The notes beneath the pieces were generated by a model. The model saw only the letters and a program-made list of their open reading frames with translations. It searched no databases and had not been told where the DNA came from. The translations under genes and the position numbers were made by a program. 64,000 nt of DNA. Origin: Ypsolopha sequella (Eukaryota > Arthropoda > Insecta > Lepidoptera > Ypsolophidae). The DNA is taken from positions 23,439,221 through 23,503,220 of the forward strand of contig OW203986.1 in NCBI GenBank assembly GCA_934047225.1, written 5' to 3'. Positions 1 to 11,875 of the stretch are shown piece by piece; position 1 is the first letter of the stretch, and every line of letters starts with the position of its first letter.

Positions 1-109
1 TACGCTCGTGTTTTAAATCGTCCTCGTAATTTATTCTTTTTCGCCCTTGTAGCGTAAACTACAATTATGTAATATAGGTATAACAGATACATTTATTACA
101 GGTCTGTTT

Positions 110-350
110 TAATGTAATATAAGTAATTAAATAATCTATGTGTATAGGTAATAGTTTTATGTCATAAATAATAATATGGGGAAATACGCAGGGGAATAAT
201 AAAGGTTGGGTTTACTTAAATTTAATAAAAAAAAAATACACTTGAATAAAATAAAAATATAGGAATAAAGAATAAATAATATTATAAATATATGCAATAC
301 ATATTATAAATATACGCCTAACTCCGCCCATTCGATTAGTCTTGCTAAGA
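110..350. repeat. Dispersed AT-rich repeat, copy 1
   Basis: This AT-rich stretch resembles 9390-9620 in the same orientation. Both have a long run of AT-rich words and then the shared end 'cgcccattcgattagt'. The rest of positions 1-560 is AT-rich and I see no gene in it. The family is not identified; it could be the 3' tail of a non-LTR retroelement. Confidence 0.5.
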
Positions 351-560
351 AGAAGGTCAAGAAACTTGGCAAGATCATGTCTTTTTTTTTCTCCATAATA
401 TTAGTTACAACAACTAAATGTAAAAAGTAAGCCTATACTTTAAATGAATAAAGAGATATAGAATACAAGACAGGAGAAAATTATGTCATGAAGTATTCAT
501 GTTAATAAACTCTACTAAAATTGACATTGATGCAAATGTAAACTCATACGTTTACGTTAA

Positions 561-892
561 GAGCGGTTTCGCAGCTGGATTGTGAAAAACCCACCTTTTT
601 CTAATTAATCGAAACAGAACACTTAAATTCAAAGTTCACTTAATAGTTATTCAACAAAACCTTACCTATGTATTTTGTATGTTGTCATCGCAAATTTTCC
701 ATTGGTTTCTGTAAATTAGAATTTCAAAATTGTAATTTACAGAAAACAATGGAAACTTAGAGATGGCAGCATACACAATACATAAGGTAATAAGGTTTTG
801 TTGAATAACTATTGAGAATTTTGAATTTATGTGTTCTGTTTCGATTAACTAGAAAAAGGCGGGTTTTTCACAATCCGGCTGCGAAACCGCTC
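561..892. mobile_element. Foldback TIR element with TTAA flanks
   Basis: The two halves are long, nearly perfect inverted copies. The left end GAGCGGTTTCGCAGC pairs with the right end GCTGCGAAACCGCTC, and similarity continues inward for more than 100 bases. TTAA stands immediately outside both ends (557-560 and 893-896), as expected for a piggyBac-like target duplication. There is no coding capacity, so this is a non-autonomous MITE. Confidence 0.85.
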
Positions 893-979
893 TTAAGAAC
901 GTGTAAACATATGTAGAAGCCATTGCACCTCTTCTATGGCGTATAACACACATCGCTATGAAAAATATCTATGCTATTG

Positions 980-1041
980 TTCTACACTTGAAGTGCTATA
1001 ACAATTGTCGTTCTACACTTGAAGTGCTATAACAATTGTCG
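980..1041. repeat. Tandem duplication, 2 x 31 bp
   Basis: Two identical 31-base units sit head to tail (980-1010 and 1011-1041). Each begins ttctacacttgaagtgc and ends caattgtcg. Perfect identity suggests a recent duplication. No function is visible. Confidence 0.9.
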
Positions 1042-1336
1042 TTCCATGCAGAGCTAATTTGTAAATATTTTAGCGCGCGTAGCTGTTCTTCAATGAGCTC
1101 GTGTCCTACATGAACATTTTTATGAAAATCAATAGGCTATTTGACAACATTGAAAATACATTACAAATTGTGGTCATCCTATCAGATAATAGCCTAAAAA
1201 AGACATATTTCACGTTATTTAAACTAAATTACGCATATTTTTTGCAAATTACGCGAAATAAAATATAATATTTTAAAATATCTTATCTGTGACGGCAATG
1301 TGCCGCGAACGCTCTGTGATTGGTGGCAACCCATGG

Positions 1337-1523
1337 TGACGTCACATGCAAGTAAACATGGATTCCTAGACTGATTGTTGTTTGCATTTTATGTTTTCTG
1401 AGTGTTAAATTCGATCTGTGAAGCACTTTTCGGTCAATTTTGGATACATTTTGTAATGAGAATTCACTTAGGTGCACTGTTTTGTTGAGGTTATGTGAAC
1501 TTGTTTACTAGCGTGTGACGTCA
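1337..1523. promoter_or_regulatory. Paired CRE-like palindromes (TGACGTCA)
   Basis: Full TGACGTCA palindromes occur at 1337-1344 and 1516-1523, with an E-box-type CACGTG near 1531. A third TGACGTCA lies at 1966-1973. The CREB/ATF meaning of this word is established. A regulatory role here is only inferred, because no transcript or gene start can be recognised nearby and the sequence may belong to a repeat. Confidence 0.25.
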
Positions 1524-1790
1524 CGCGTGTCACGTGACCAGCGCCATTACAGAAACATCGTTTTCGGAGCGATTTTTAAAACGTAAACTTAAATATTTAT
1601 TTTATTAATAAAACAGTAAAATTTCTCGGAAATATCAAAGGAGTGTGCTTATTATGTTATAAATAATCATTTAAAATTACGTCCGAAATTAGTCAAATAG
1701 CCTATTGCGTTTAAAAAGCTTATTACAGTAGTTAAATAATTTTTTCGATATCTCAAAAAATTACGAAGGTATTTATAAGGTATAAGGTAT

Positions 1791-1919
1791 GGCGCAACAC
1801 AACTGACAAGACTAAACTTATTTTGAGCGTCCCGTCTTTGTCTTTTCGATACAGAAAGAAAAGGACAGAACACTTAAATTAAGTTTAGTCCTGTCAATTA
1901 AGGCAACTTGTGTTGCGCC
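1791..1919. mobile_element. Small palindromic MITE
   Basis: The end ggcgcaacacaa pairs with the inverted end ttgtgttgcgcc. Inside them 'gacaagactaaactta' pairs with 'taagtttagtcctgtc'. A relative with the same core (aggactaa...ttagtcctgtcaaataag) lies at 41597-41745. Noncoding. Confidence 0.75.
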
Positions 1920-2083
1920 GAATCGGTGTTAATGGCAATCAAAGTGAGCATAATGACATGTATCGTGACGTCATCGTACACGATTTAATAATAAAAGTGA
2001 TAAATATCGCTTTCGCTAACTTCGGTTATAACAGGAATTTTTCAAAACTTGAAAAAGTCTTTTCCTTTGCGACAACGAGTTAA

Positions 2084-2680
2084 GGCGATACGTAAAAGTT
2101 TTAGCGTCTCTGTTACTCCATATGTGAAAAGACCCTCAGTGCGAGTGGGACGGATTCGTGGAAAAGTAGCAAAAAGTCGGTTTTTTATTAATATAAAATG
2201 TACTAAGCTATTTTGTCAAAAAGATTTTCAAGGAGACTTTACAAATACATAATATCCACATTTTGAATTCAATTTCACAATGAAATTAGTTAGGATTTCA
2301 GAATAACAGGAAAAAATAAAACAATTTAGAGGTCTTTTCGGAATTAAATTCTATCGAGAAAATTTCATCCAATCGCGTTTTCCTTCAGTGAGAATCTTAA
2401 TCAGATCTTCTTACTCAATAAACATTTACCCAAAAATGAAATACGTAGATGACGTTGTAGTGGAGTAAATGGATTCGAAAAAACCCCTTTTTTTTTTTTT
2501 TTGGTATCGCCTTAGCTATGATGGTGGTACAATGTAGCCTGTGCTGTGTAACCGCACTTTCACAACCAAGATAGGCTACAACGGCTACCTTATGGGGCTG
2601 CACTATGCTAAAATTCAGTCCTGCTCTAACGCGTTTGTTTTTTAACTCCAAAAAATCCCTATTTTTGTTTTGGTATCGCC
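2084..2680 (+). mobile_element. TTAA-flanked element, GGCGATA family, copy 1
   Basis: It starts GGCGATACGTAAAAG after TTAA (2080-2083) and ends GGTATCGCC before TTAA (2681-2684). The first 200 bases match the copies at 18403-18787 and 3317-3967 (reverse), including 'agttttagcgtc' and 'acggattcgt'. A second end-like 'ggtatcgcctta' at about 2503-2514 implies that the right end is duplicated or that another copy is nested at 2515-2680. Short reading frames here are not conserved genes. Confidence 0.7.
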
Positions 2681-3316
2681 TTAATCAGTTACCATAAAAA
2701 ATATACTGATATTTCAATACAGGAGACTAGCTCATTGCGTTAAATATAATAATTTAAAATATTAACGAAATTCACAGGTTGTTACACAAGTTTTGACGAA
2801 ACAGCATGTAACGTTTTCAGATAGAAATCTACAGGACTAACAAAATGTAACTGACTGACTCCATTCTACGTAAAACTTTCACTGTTGTGTCAGTGGTACA
2901 ACGCATTACCTATCAACATGTATTTATTTGTGTCGAAGAGTCGCATGGCATGTCATAGGTTATTTCAAGGACACAACCAGGTAATGACATGCCATGGGCA
3001 GGTCGAACGCTGGTGAAAAAATCTATATGGTGCTATCTGTACAGCTATATCGTGATGAAATATCGATTGACCTCATTAAATAGTATAAAGACAGTATAAA
3101 GTAGTAAACAATTTCATGCTTTGAACTCATGCCCTGTGGTGACCGGATTTCAAATTAGTTTTTTGTATCGAAATAAATAAACAACTCGGTTTATTAAATT
3201 TTCAACTGAAATCTATATTTTGATACTTGTCACGTTGACACGTCGTTGAATTTGCTATGGAATAAATTAGAACTGTTTAGTGTTTAACCTATCGACTGTA
3301 TGATATCTTTTATTAA

Positions 3317-3967
3317 GGCGCTACGGAATAAAAATTAACACTTTTAGAACTTGTATATCTACTTCAGTAAATAATGTATTATTTTGATAAGATAGTATAT
3401 TATTTTTGGAATCTTTTTCTAGGGATCTGTTAAACAGAAACGCGATTGGAGAAATTCGGCTCGATACAAATATTAATTGAAATGAGGTCTTCCTCGACAC
3501 CAATTCTCCTGGTTTGAAAATTTGGAATGACATATGAACTGCAATTATATTTTATTAGATGGGTTTTAACATTATCTCGGACCTGCCCCCTGATTCTGTA
3601 TCTTAAGTTGCCAACTGGACAGGGTGCCTATCGTCAAAAACATAGATAAAAACTAAACTTTCAAAAATGCTTTTAGTGGGTATTGAACTATTTACGAACT
3701 GTGTCGTCACTTCAAGTGCTAACATGCCCTTAGACAATCAGAATTCGATAGTATATCTATGTTTTTGATGATAGACACCCAATCCAGAAGGCAACTAGAG
3801 ATACATAATAGGCCCGCAGGTTAAACGAAATTTTGATAGCAACTTTAGTACATTTTATATGAATAAAAGACCGACTTTTTGCTACTTTTCCTCGAATCCG
3901 TCCCTCTCGCACTGAGGGATTTTTGGCATATGAAGTAGAAGGGACGCTAAAACTTTTACATATCGCC
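3317..3967 (-). mobile_element. TTAA-flanked element, GGCGATA family, copy 2
   Basis: It is flanked by TTAA at 3313-3316 and 3968-3971, with ends GGCGCTACGGAA and ACATATCGCC. It is the reverse orientation of the 18403-18787 copy and is interrupted by a smaller palindromic element at about 3592-3808. That interruption explains its greater length (651 bp against 385 bp). Confidence 0.75.
3592..3808. mobile_element. Palindromic MITE nested in the TTAA element
   Basis: The ends read ttctgtatcttaagttgcc and, inverted, ggcaactagagatacataa. The inner arms both contain 'aaaacatagata'. The same family is at 46377-46590 with better-preserved ends. It lies inside the 3317-3967 element and so inserted later than that element. 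Confidence 0.75.
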
Positions 3968-4392
3968 TTAATACGAGTATACCCAACCGGTTTCAAGGGA
4001 TTTTGTACTATAAATTAAAAATTACGTTCGTGCGAATTCTATGTATTTTTCGAAAACCAAAGGATTTTCTAGTTTATTAGTCAAAATTAATATAATTGAT
4101 AAGTTTATTTTAATTATATGATATTTTTAACTTGTTACAATATTATGTTTTCTAAGTTTTTGTGTTCAAAATAAAATTAGATCACCTTTATATATGCTGG
4201 AATGCTTATAGCGCTCATTGACTGTCTACGTTGAAAACTCAGTCTGTCTGATCATAAAGAGGTAGATTTTTTAAATCCAATTTTTAGAATGATAGTTAAA
4301 CTATTTATTTGTACGTAAGCAACGTTTTATGCCATAAAACTCAAGACGGTTAATTAACTATACACGTAGTAAATTTTGTGCGTAAAACCAAC

Positions 4393-4757
4393 CAGAGTTG
4401 CCACCTGTCCCGATTTCGATGGTATTGTCCCGCGTCCCGACAACATACCAATGTTTTCCCGATTTTTGATAACATGCGACAACGACTCGTCTCTTTCGTT
4501 CTTTCCACGTTTGGAGAAGGCGGCGGGCACGGCGCGGCGGGAGCGCGCTTTACTTTACGTCTCTTTCTCTCACACCGCTTCGTTTTATTCCTACTCTTTC
4601 CGTCCGCGCAACCCAATATTTATTAATTTTAACAAATATAAAAATTACTTGCAATAAGAAATATGCATGGAAAAATAAATAGATACAAAGAACAGGAAAC
4701 GTTCTATTTTCTCGGTTTATGGTCCCGATTTTTATTTTCCAAAAGGTAGCAACCCTG
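4393..4757. mobile_element. hAT-type non-autonomous element
   Basis: The terminal inverted repeats are CAGAGTTGCCACCT and AGGTAGCAACCCTG. The flanks aaaccaac (4385-4392) and ataccaac (4758-4765) form an 8-bp target duplication with one mismatch. The 8-bp duplication and the CAG start are characteristic of hAT transposons. The interior is moderately GC-rich and carries no recognisable transposase. Overlapping ORFs on both strands here are not supported as genes. Confidence 0.8.
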
Positions 4758-5653
4758 ATACCAACACCTACTCTCAGTTTACATAAAACCGTAAAGAAAA
4801 ACTCTTGGACGTCGTTAAAAAAATCCATAAGAAGGAACTCACAGGGAAAATACTGTTCGTTTGAAAATAAACTACTTTTTAGCCCGAGAAGGAAGTTCGT
4901 AGACGCGCAACTACTGGGGGTTGTATCGGAAACCTATTTCCGCGTGGTTAATAATATTTCAAAACGCCTAATTAAAATAATATTCATTAATAAATTGAAC
5001 AATTTCAGCTACTGTGGAGTAATGGAATGAAAACTCGCCACTGAAACCGAGGCATTGTGTTTCTGTTTTGAAAAGAGGCTGCATAACAGCCAATGTTTGC
5101 ACAACATAAAGCAATAATACCCTATTGTTTTGCATTCGATTTGCTGCTGCTTATACAAAACATAATGATTAATGAGGGATGTCACCTAAAGTGATGGAAC
5201 TCTCGGTGTCCGGAACAAATCGAAGAAATTTATCATTATATTCTTGTGTGTAGGGGTAATTCCAATCGCTGGTGAGGGTTTCAGAGTGTATTTATAGCGA
5301 ACGGTGTTTTAAATTCTTTAGAGATCGACTGAAGAGTGCTAGATTGACTGGTATAATATTGCGTTTAACCTGAAGTAATATCAAACTGAATTACTGACTA
5401 TCAAGAAATTAAATTGAAAATGTGCTGTATATGTTGTAGGTAATTTGCATATTATAAACGAGCCTTAAAATGTGTTCGTGTGAAAAAAGCAAATGTATTT
5501 TTAACTTTTTGCAGCTTTGACAAAATAAACGAATGTACAAGTTGCGGTGAACATGAATTTTCAAGTATGATCAAATAGAGAACAAAAGGGTTTTTTTATT
5601 ATTAAATATAATAATGGGTGACATTTAACTTCAATAACATTATTATATTTAAG

Positions 5654-5931
5654 CAGTGGCGTGCATTGAACTTTTTTCCGGAAAAGCAATCAGAAGGTCA
5701 AGCTTGACAGTAAAAAAATTAAAAAAAAATTTAATAACACTTTGAAAAAAGAAAATTGTATGACGCCAGGGTAGGCGGGTGGGCACTGCCTAGCTGCCTA
5801 CCCTAGAGTGAATATTTTCATACAAACTTTGTTTTTTTCAAAGTGTTATTTAATTTTTTTTTATATTTTTTTTGTTGTCAAGCTTGACCGTCTGGTTGCT
5901 TTTCCGGAAAAAAGTTCAATGCACGCCACTG
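5654..5931. mobile_element. hAT-type MITE, CAGTGGCGTGCA family, copy 1
   Basis: This nearly complete palindrome has ends CAGTGGCGTGCA and TGCACGCCACTG. The flanks tatttaag (5646-5653) and catttaag (5932-5939) match at 7 of 8 bases, which fits an hAT target duplication. The centre contains 'gacgccagggtag...ctaccctagagtga'. A closely related copy is at 41146-41408. Confidence 0.88.
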
Positions 5932-6096
5932 CATTTAAGCTTACTTTAAAATTAATGGAAATAACAATAAACGGAAGTGTAATGGACTACAAAAAATAAC
6001 ACCACTATAAAAAAATATTACGCCCTTCAAAAATAATAATTTCCACTACAAAATTAATGTTTCGCACTATAACGTTTTCTGGGTTGTTATAAAAAA

Positions 6097-6881
6097 AACC
6101 GGCCAACTGCGAGTTGGACTTGCGCACTAGGGTTCCGTACTACCACACAATACGGGTACGGAAGCCTAAAAACATGGTAAATAATTCCATTTGCAGTTAT
6201 ACAGGACCAACTTAACTTGACACTTACAATATATTAAACTGTATGTAACTAAAGGGTCTAATTAGGTCGGTCACTCATAAATAATTAAATATTTGTAATT
6301 TTCAGGTTTTTTCCTATGTGTATAATATATAATAAATATAAGAACTACCTGCAAATCAAATTTCTAGTTTCTATGTCAACAGGATGTGCCCTATAGGTTT
6401 TGATTCCCTTGCGAGTGTCAAAAATTTGTATGAAATTGATTATGTAAACTATGTAAAGTGCAATAATTTTTTCACGTCGAGTTAAAAATACAACCGTTTC
6501 GTTGGCAGGGAGGGGGGGACACTTGACTCGTAACAAAAATTACCACTTTTAAGCTTAATATTTCACAAACGGAACCCTGAATCGAAAAATGGTCTTCTCA
6601 CACCCCTAATATTTTGAAATTATCTATCCAACGACACCCCACACTAGGGGATAGACGAGAAAAAAAATCACCCCCACTTTACGTGTAGGGGAGGTACTCT
6701 AAAAAAATATATTTCAAAATTTTACTGTACCACTTTATCGGCGTGATAAATATGTATACCCATGCCAAATTACAGCTTTCTAGTACTAATAGTCTCTATT
6801 GAGCCGCGGACAGACAGACAGAAGACGAACATGGCGAAACTGTAAGGGTTCCTTGTTGTTGACTACGGAACTCTAACAAAA
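6097..6881 (+). repeat. Lepidopteran GGTTCCGTA repeat, copy 1
   Basis: It begins 'aaaccggccaactgcgag...agggttccgtac' and ends with 'ggacagacagacag' followed by 'gggttccttgttgttgac'. This arrangement (a GGCCAAGTGCGAG-type head, a PyCAGACGGACAGA-type tract and a TACGGAACCC end) is familiar from moth genomes. The right half is an inverted copy of 7361-7735. No coding function. Confidence 0.65.
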
Positions 6882-7360
6882 AAGGAACGTGATAGAGTTC
6901 AGTTAGCGTTTTTCTCTTAGAATAAGGAATAAAAAGATTTTCTCGTTGTTTTTTTTTTCTTAGTTCTTGACTCTCCGTCAGATGTCGGTGTCCATGTCAC
7001 CATAGATAAAATACCTTCCGTAGCAATCAATGTCAAAGTGGTTTTTGGTTTGTTTGGAATCTGTGCACATTTTGTCTTTGATTTTGTTGCTAAAGTATCT
7101 TATTTAACACTAAATTTGACACAAGAAAAAACGCTCATTCTGATATTTCTGATTGATTCAAAATGAGGTGCTCTGTCTGTCTTTCTGTCAAGTTGTGTGA
7201 TATGATAAACTGCATTCTACTAACTGATTAATCATTAAAATCAATAAAATTACTCTGCTCATAACTAGAGCTCTTTTAATTTGGCCAATCCGTTACCAAT
7301 CAGGCCTTATTTTAAACTTTTTAGTGATTAACTGCAGTTACATTTGAAGTCGGTTACTAT

Positions 7361-7735
7361 TTTTAGGGTTTCGTAGTCATCAACAAGGAACCCTTGTAGT
7401 TTCGCCATGTCCGTCTGTCTGTCTGTCCGCGGCTTAGCTCCGAGACTCTTAGTACTAGAAAGCTGTAATTTGGCATGGGAATGCATATTAATCACGCCGA
7501 CTAAGAGGTAAAAGAAAATCGTGAAAAAAATTAAAACGCAAAGTAGGGATGATTTTTTTTCTCGTCGACCCCATGGTGTGGGGTGTCGTTGGATAGGTCG
7601 TTCAAAAATATTGCGGGTGTAAGACAACTATTTTTCGATTCAGGGATCCGTTTGCGAAATATTAAGCTTTAAAGTGCTAATTTTTGTTAGAGTCAAGTGT
7701 CCTCCCCTGCCAGCTAAACGGTTGTTTTTGGATAT
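7361..7735 (-). repeat. GGTTCCGTA repeat, inverted copy
   Basis: This is the reverse complement of roughly 6510-6885. Shared words include 'gtctgtctgtccgcggct', 'agaaagctgtaatttggcat' and 'gggtgtcgttggata'. Together the two copies form a widely spaced inverted repeat (about 480 bases between arms). Copies also occur at 12196-12965 and, shortened, at 47278-47400. Confidence 0.7.
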
Positions 7736-7954
7736 GTGAAAAAAATCAAGGCTGTATAATTAGGCATATACGACATAACGAAGTTAGAAAAAAAAACAGG
7801 TCTGTACTTAAGGCGCCTCTTCCCAGCGTCATCCTAAAATGAATCTATTAATTAAGTTATTTATGGTATGGTATTTATCTTAAATTTAAAAACTATGACA
7901 AAAATATTATATTGATAGTTAAACTAGGATAAAGAACAATTATTTTCTCCTATT

Positions 7955-8100
7955 TTGCGCTATCCGGAGACCCAGCGACGTCGTAATGCAGTGCGCGCTG
8001 ATATGAACTTTATTTCAAAATAGTTTCTGTCGATATATTTGTACCGATACAGGTCGACTCAAGGTCCTTGGCGGCTACCTGCCCCTTAACTCTTTCCGTC
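7955..8100 (+). repeat. Dispersed repeat shared with MCRS1 intron
   Basis: It matches 18148-18275 along about 130 bases. Common words are 'aatgcagtgcgcgctgatatgaac' (split by a few differences), 'tagtttctgtcgatat' and 'cggctacc/cggctata'. It probably derives from a transposable element whose longer relative is in the MCRS1 intron. The element's ends are not visible here. Confidence 0.6.
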
Positions 8101-9389
8101 CACGTGCTAGAGACTCATGTCATACTCATACGGATGGAGCAGAGGGCTCTGTTTTTCCCTTTTCAGAGGAAAAGAATACAAAAAAAATTATACAAAACAA
8201 TCTAAAGTTTTGAATTTTGAAATTAACTGTTTCCGGTATTTGTGAAATAACAATTTAAATGTCATATGTGAGCGAAGGACAGATAAAAATCAATGTTTCC
8301 ATTTTTCTGATCTCTACAGACTTCATGCATCGGTGATCAACTGATTAGTGATCACTTTTATTACATAATATCCTATTACATAATTTAGTTTGTTTATTTA
8401 TACATAATAATAATTATCGGATGTCCTTCTAAATATCTAATCATAATGTTTTAGGAGTAATGCTTATATATAACTGGTAAATAAAGATAAAAAGTAGAGG
8501 CCATTAAAATTACATGCCAGTGTCAAGTTCTGGACGGCTATTCTGGCACGTGCGTGAAAAATTCCAAGGCAGATTTCGTGTGATTTTAAAAGGGATTGTC
8601 TACGGATTTTTGTAGAGGCTTGGTCACTCCACTTCACATCGCATGGCACTTATCATACCGTAAACAAAAGTCGAACGACTGATATTGCGAGTGAAAAATA
8701 ATAATAAGTCAGAATAACTTTTCTGGTTGTTTATTTTCCTTAATTAGAGAATAAATAAATATGATATCACGCTTTTAGTCGATTCGTCACTATTCGTCTG
8801 GTAGTTTGAGAGTTGCTGAGAATCAAATTGAGTAACTTTTCTCACAGCAACGGTGGATCCAGGGGGCGGGTCATGGGGGTCATGACCCCGCCCTGGGCCT
8901 ATTTTTTTTTTCTATACAAACACGCAAAATTTACCTAAAATTGCACAATTTTATTATATATTTGGACTAATTCGGAGCCTGTGACCCCCCCTGTATCGCA
9001 GGCTGGATTCGCCCTTGTCTCACAGTTGTAATTCTTAGCTATACAATACATATTACATACATACACATACTCACGCCTGTCTCCTGGAGGGGTAGGCAGA
9101 GATTGTTAGTTATCTGAACAAGAAAACCTTAGGCTGGCTGAGAAGGTACCATGAGGACTGCGTAAAATAATTTGTATTAAAAATTCTGGTTCCACTTGTA
9201 AACCGCTAGAGGCGCTGTACAATTTCCCGTATAAATATTTTACGCAGTTAGAAGCTAGGTTCGAATGCAGCATTTTTTTCAAGAAAATATTTTATTTTAC
9301 TTTTATTAAATAATCTTACAAATCAAATCGGTAATTTATTTTTGCAATATTAGGTACATACACGTATATAAAAGTAATATAATTAAAAC
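8101..9389. other. Noncoding stretch with fragmentary repeats
   Basis: I see no gene. Around 8855-9015 there is a GC-rich repeat-like segment ('gggggcgggtcatgggggtcatgacc'-type wording, in shorter pieces), and near 9057-9130 a fragment beginning 'acatactcacgcctgtctcc'. Both look like common lepidopteran repeat debris. The ORFs in this stretch are short and lack coding character. Confidence 0.4.
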
Positions 9390-9620
9390 GTAATATAACT
9401 GAATAGTCTTTATCTAATATAAAAATAATAGGACAAGGAAATACACGAAAAAATAATGAAAGTTAGGCTTACTTCAATTTAATAAAAATAAAACAATAAT
9501 AAATATAGGAATAATTAAAACTATAAATGGAATGCACTAAATACAAAATGTTTGATAGATAAATACGCTACAAATAAATATATGCGTAACACCGCCCATT
9601 CGATTAGTTTTGCCATAGAC
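9390..9620. repeat. Dispersed AT-rich repeat, copy 2
   Basis: Same orientation as 110-350. Shared features are 'ggaaatac', 'aaaggttgggtttactt' against 'aaagttaggcttactt', and the shared end 'cgcccattcgattagt'. A short perfect hairpin ('catagactaattattagtctatg') lies just after the match at about 9614-9636. Confidence 0.5.
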
Positions 9621-9954
9621 TAATTATTAGTCTATGGTCTTGCTTAGAAAGGCACGAAACATATTATGCTCATGTATTTTTTTTTTTTATATTTTCTGAT
9701 ACAATGAACTATTGTTACAAAGTTACAAATTAAGAGATACTTTAAGCAACTTGAAATTAATCAAACATTACAACTTTTACAAGTCTTTCAACTGCTAGGG
9801 AGGCGCACAAGAGAAAATAACTTAGGGATCCCCTACCTTTACCTTCCATCCAGCCCACAGAACTTGATCCAGCCAGTCTTAGGCTGTCTTGTGCAAATTA
9901 GTATGAGAAAGATGGGCTTGCATAAAGTTATTCCGTATAATGATTACCAGTTCA

Positions 9955-10270
9955 AATAATAGGTCTTTACATATGAAATTGCCGAAATTTTCTTACAGAT
10001 TCATTATGAGTTCATAAGTCCTGTAATTCAATAGCTATTTCAATTATTTGTTTTTTGTTTGAAGGTTAATTTCAAGGTTTTAGATCAACGTATTAAATTT
10101 CGTTTTTATTTTAAGTTTGATTATATAAATTCAATCTTCAAAAACAGTTCGTCCTAAATGCCATCCATTTCCATGATAAGATTCGTAATAATTTTTTAAA
10201 CCTGACACTTTCCAAAAATTAAATTAATGTTGCTGTTAGCTTAATGTTGTCTCATTCATACACATAAGAA
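9955..10270 (+). repeat. Duplicated segment, uninterrupted copy
   Basis: It matches 13855-13987 plus 14433-14590 ('aaattgccgaaattttc', 'ctgtaattcaatagctatt', 'ccatccatttccatgataag'). In this copy the sequence runs straight through 'cgtattaaatttcg', where the other copy carries a 445-bp insertion. It therefore serves as the empty site for that insertion. Confidence 0.8.
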
Positions 10271-10435
10271 ATAACAAAATTTGGATTTGAATAAATATAA
10301 TTTTAGCTATATAAGCCTTTTATTTATAGTTAGATAATAGTAGTATTAGATAGTAATAAAAAATACACTTTATATTTTTCGAAATATTTCGACCTCATCA
10401 GTGAGGCCGTCATCAAAATTGGCGTTTTAGAAAAC

Positions 10436-10830
10436 AGCATCGCGTCATCATCCATCCATCATCTATCAGCCCAGTTCGTCCACTGCTGGACATGAGCCTT
10501 TCCAGGACTTTGCCACTCCTGGCGATCATCCTGGAAGAATTGCCCATACTCACACACGCTGGGCAGTCGAGTTGGTGAGAGCGGTGCCGGAATCCTCGCA
10601 CCAGTGACGCCGCTGCCCGTCACCAGTCTGTTCCATATAAGGCCCGGCTATTATGGATGGATATACCGCCATCCATCGGTCCCAGGCATGGTGGGCCTCC
10701 TGGTTTTTTGCCTGTGAGCTGTCTTCTTACTCTCCCCCGAATTACTTCGAAGGGGTCTCCAAGAAAGATGGTGGTACCTCCACAGTCGAGCCCGGCATCA
10801 GCTCTACCACCTGCATCGCGTCAACCGTTT
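10436..10830 (+). repeat. Lepidopteran interspersed repeat (CATCCATCC...GTCCACTGCTGGAC family)
   Basis: This GC-richer block contains 'cgtccactgctggacatgag', 'ctcctggttttttgcctg' and an end near 'tggtggtacctccacagtcg...agctctaccacc'. Fragments of the same family are at 14700-14768 (reverse) and 40021-40115. I know this wording as a common moth repeat but do not assign it to a class. Two overlapping ORFs here are artefacts of its GC content. Confidence 0.6.
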
Positions 10831-11211
10831 TTTTTTTACCTATTTTCTATTATTTTTTCCATTCAGATGCAGAAATATTTTGTCATACAATTTTTATGAG
10901 TAGTGCTTGAATGTGTATGGAGCTATAAACTGAAAGTGGTAGGTTTTATTACCCTTTATACTTACAGATTTTTTTCCCCTCCGGTTGAAACAAATGATAA
11001 ATCGGACTGAATATACATAATTATGACGTTTGTTATCTTCAACTGTTGCTGTTATCAACTTTACTAATATACTTATTTACAAATGATTATTTGTACTTGA
11101 AATGTACAAACTGTGTAGGTATGTATCATATGATTAGTGGGAATTAAGTACTTCCATAGTAATATTAAAGACATCGAAAGATAAAGCGTTAGGAACTAAA
11201 TACTCATTTAA

Positions 11212-11629
11212 GGCGATATGCGAAAAAAACACGGGTGTTTCTTTTCTGTGTATTTCATGAAATACACGGAAAATTTTAATAAATTTCTGGTATATGCATT
11301 TTGACCATACCTATATAATCTAGGGTTTTGAAATTGGAAAACATATTTGAATAAATTTTCCTCGATCGAAATAATTGTTGAAATGAGGTCTTCAAACACA
11401 CTTTTTCTCCTCGTTTGACGAATAAGAACCATATACAGAACTCAAACATATTTTATTAGGTGTGTTTCAACAATATCTAGAGATTTGATATTTGAAATTT
11501 TGCTAGCTATTTTAGTTTGTTTATAAAAATTATAAAACTAACATTTTTCGCTTTCGCCCTGAATCCGCCCCTCTCGCGCTGAGTGATTTTTCGCTTGAAG
11601 TGACAGTGACAAAAATAAAATTCGCATAG
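11212..11629 (-). mobile_element. GGCGATA-family element, copy 4
   Basis: It starts GGCGATATGCGAAAAAAAC after TTAA (11208-11211) and ends near 'ttcgcatagcc', where the second TTAA is lost. Its body ('gaaatgaggtcttcaaacac', 'cctgaatccgcccctctcg') is inverted relative to, and closely matches, 54127-54537. These two form a subfamily distinct from the 385-bp version. Confidence 0.7.
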
Positions 11630-11637
11630 CCTCTTCA

Positions 11638-11737
11638 TCCCTGCGTTCCGAAATAGAATTACAATGGCTCATAAGCCATTCACTTCATACTTTCGTAATC
11701 GATTTTAGCGATTTAATTCTATTTCGGACCGCAGGGG
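11638..11737. repeat. Short hairpin element
   Basis: The arm 'cctgcgttccgaaatagaat' pairs with 'attctatttcggaccgcagg' around a loop of about 55 bases. It abuts the preceding TTAA-family element. It resembles a minimal MITE; no target duplication was determined. Confidence 0.65.
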
Positions 11738-11756
11738 ATGTAATTATTGTTGTAGT

Positions 11757-11875
11757 TAATTGAATGAATGAATGAATTTATTTCAGAAAGTACATAATGT
11801 AGTATTTTTTTTGTGCGTTACATTAGTATATTACTTACGGCTATCTTTCGGATCTCGTTATTGTTTGTTGGGTAG
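11757..11875 (-). mobile_element. Non-LTR retroelement 3' tail
   Basis: A (GAAT)n run is followed by 'ttatttcagaaagtacataatg' (in pieces) and AT-rich 3'-UTR-like sequence. Microsatellite-tailed 3' ends of this kind are typical of severely 5'-truncated CR1/L2-like or jockey-like LINEs. No ORF remains. Confidence 0.45.

Noticed and set aside
4350..5030. Several overlapping ORFs of 80-103 codons
   Set aside because: They lie in and just beyond a noncoding hAT element with a target duplication, on both strands, without domains or splice continuity.
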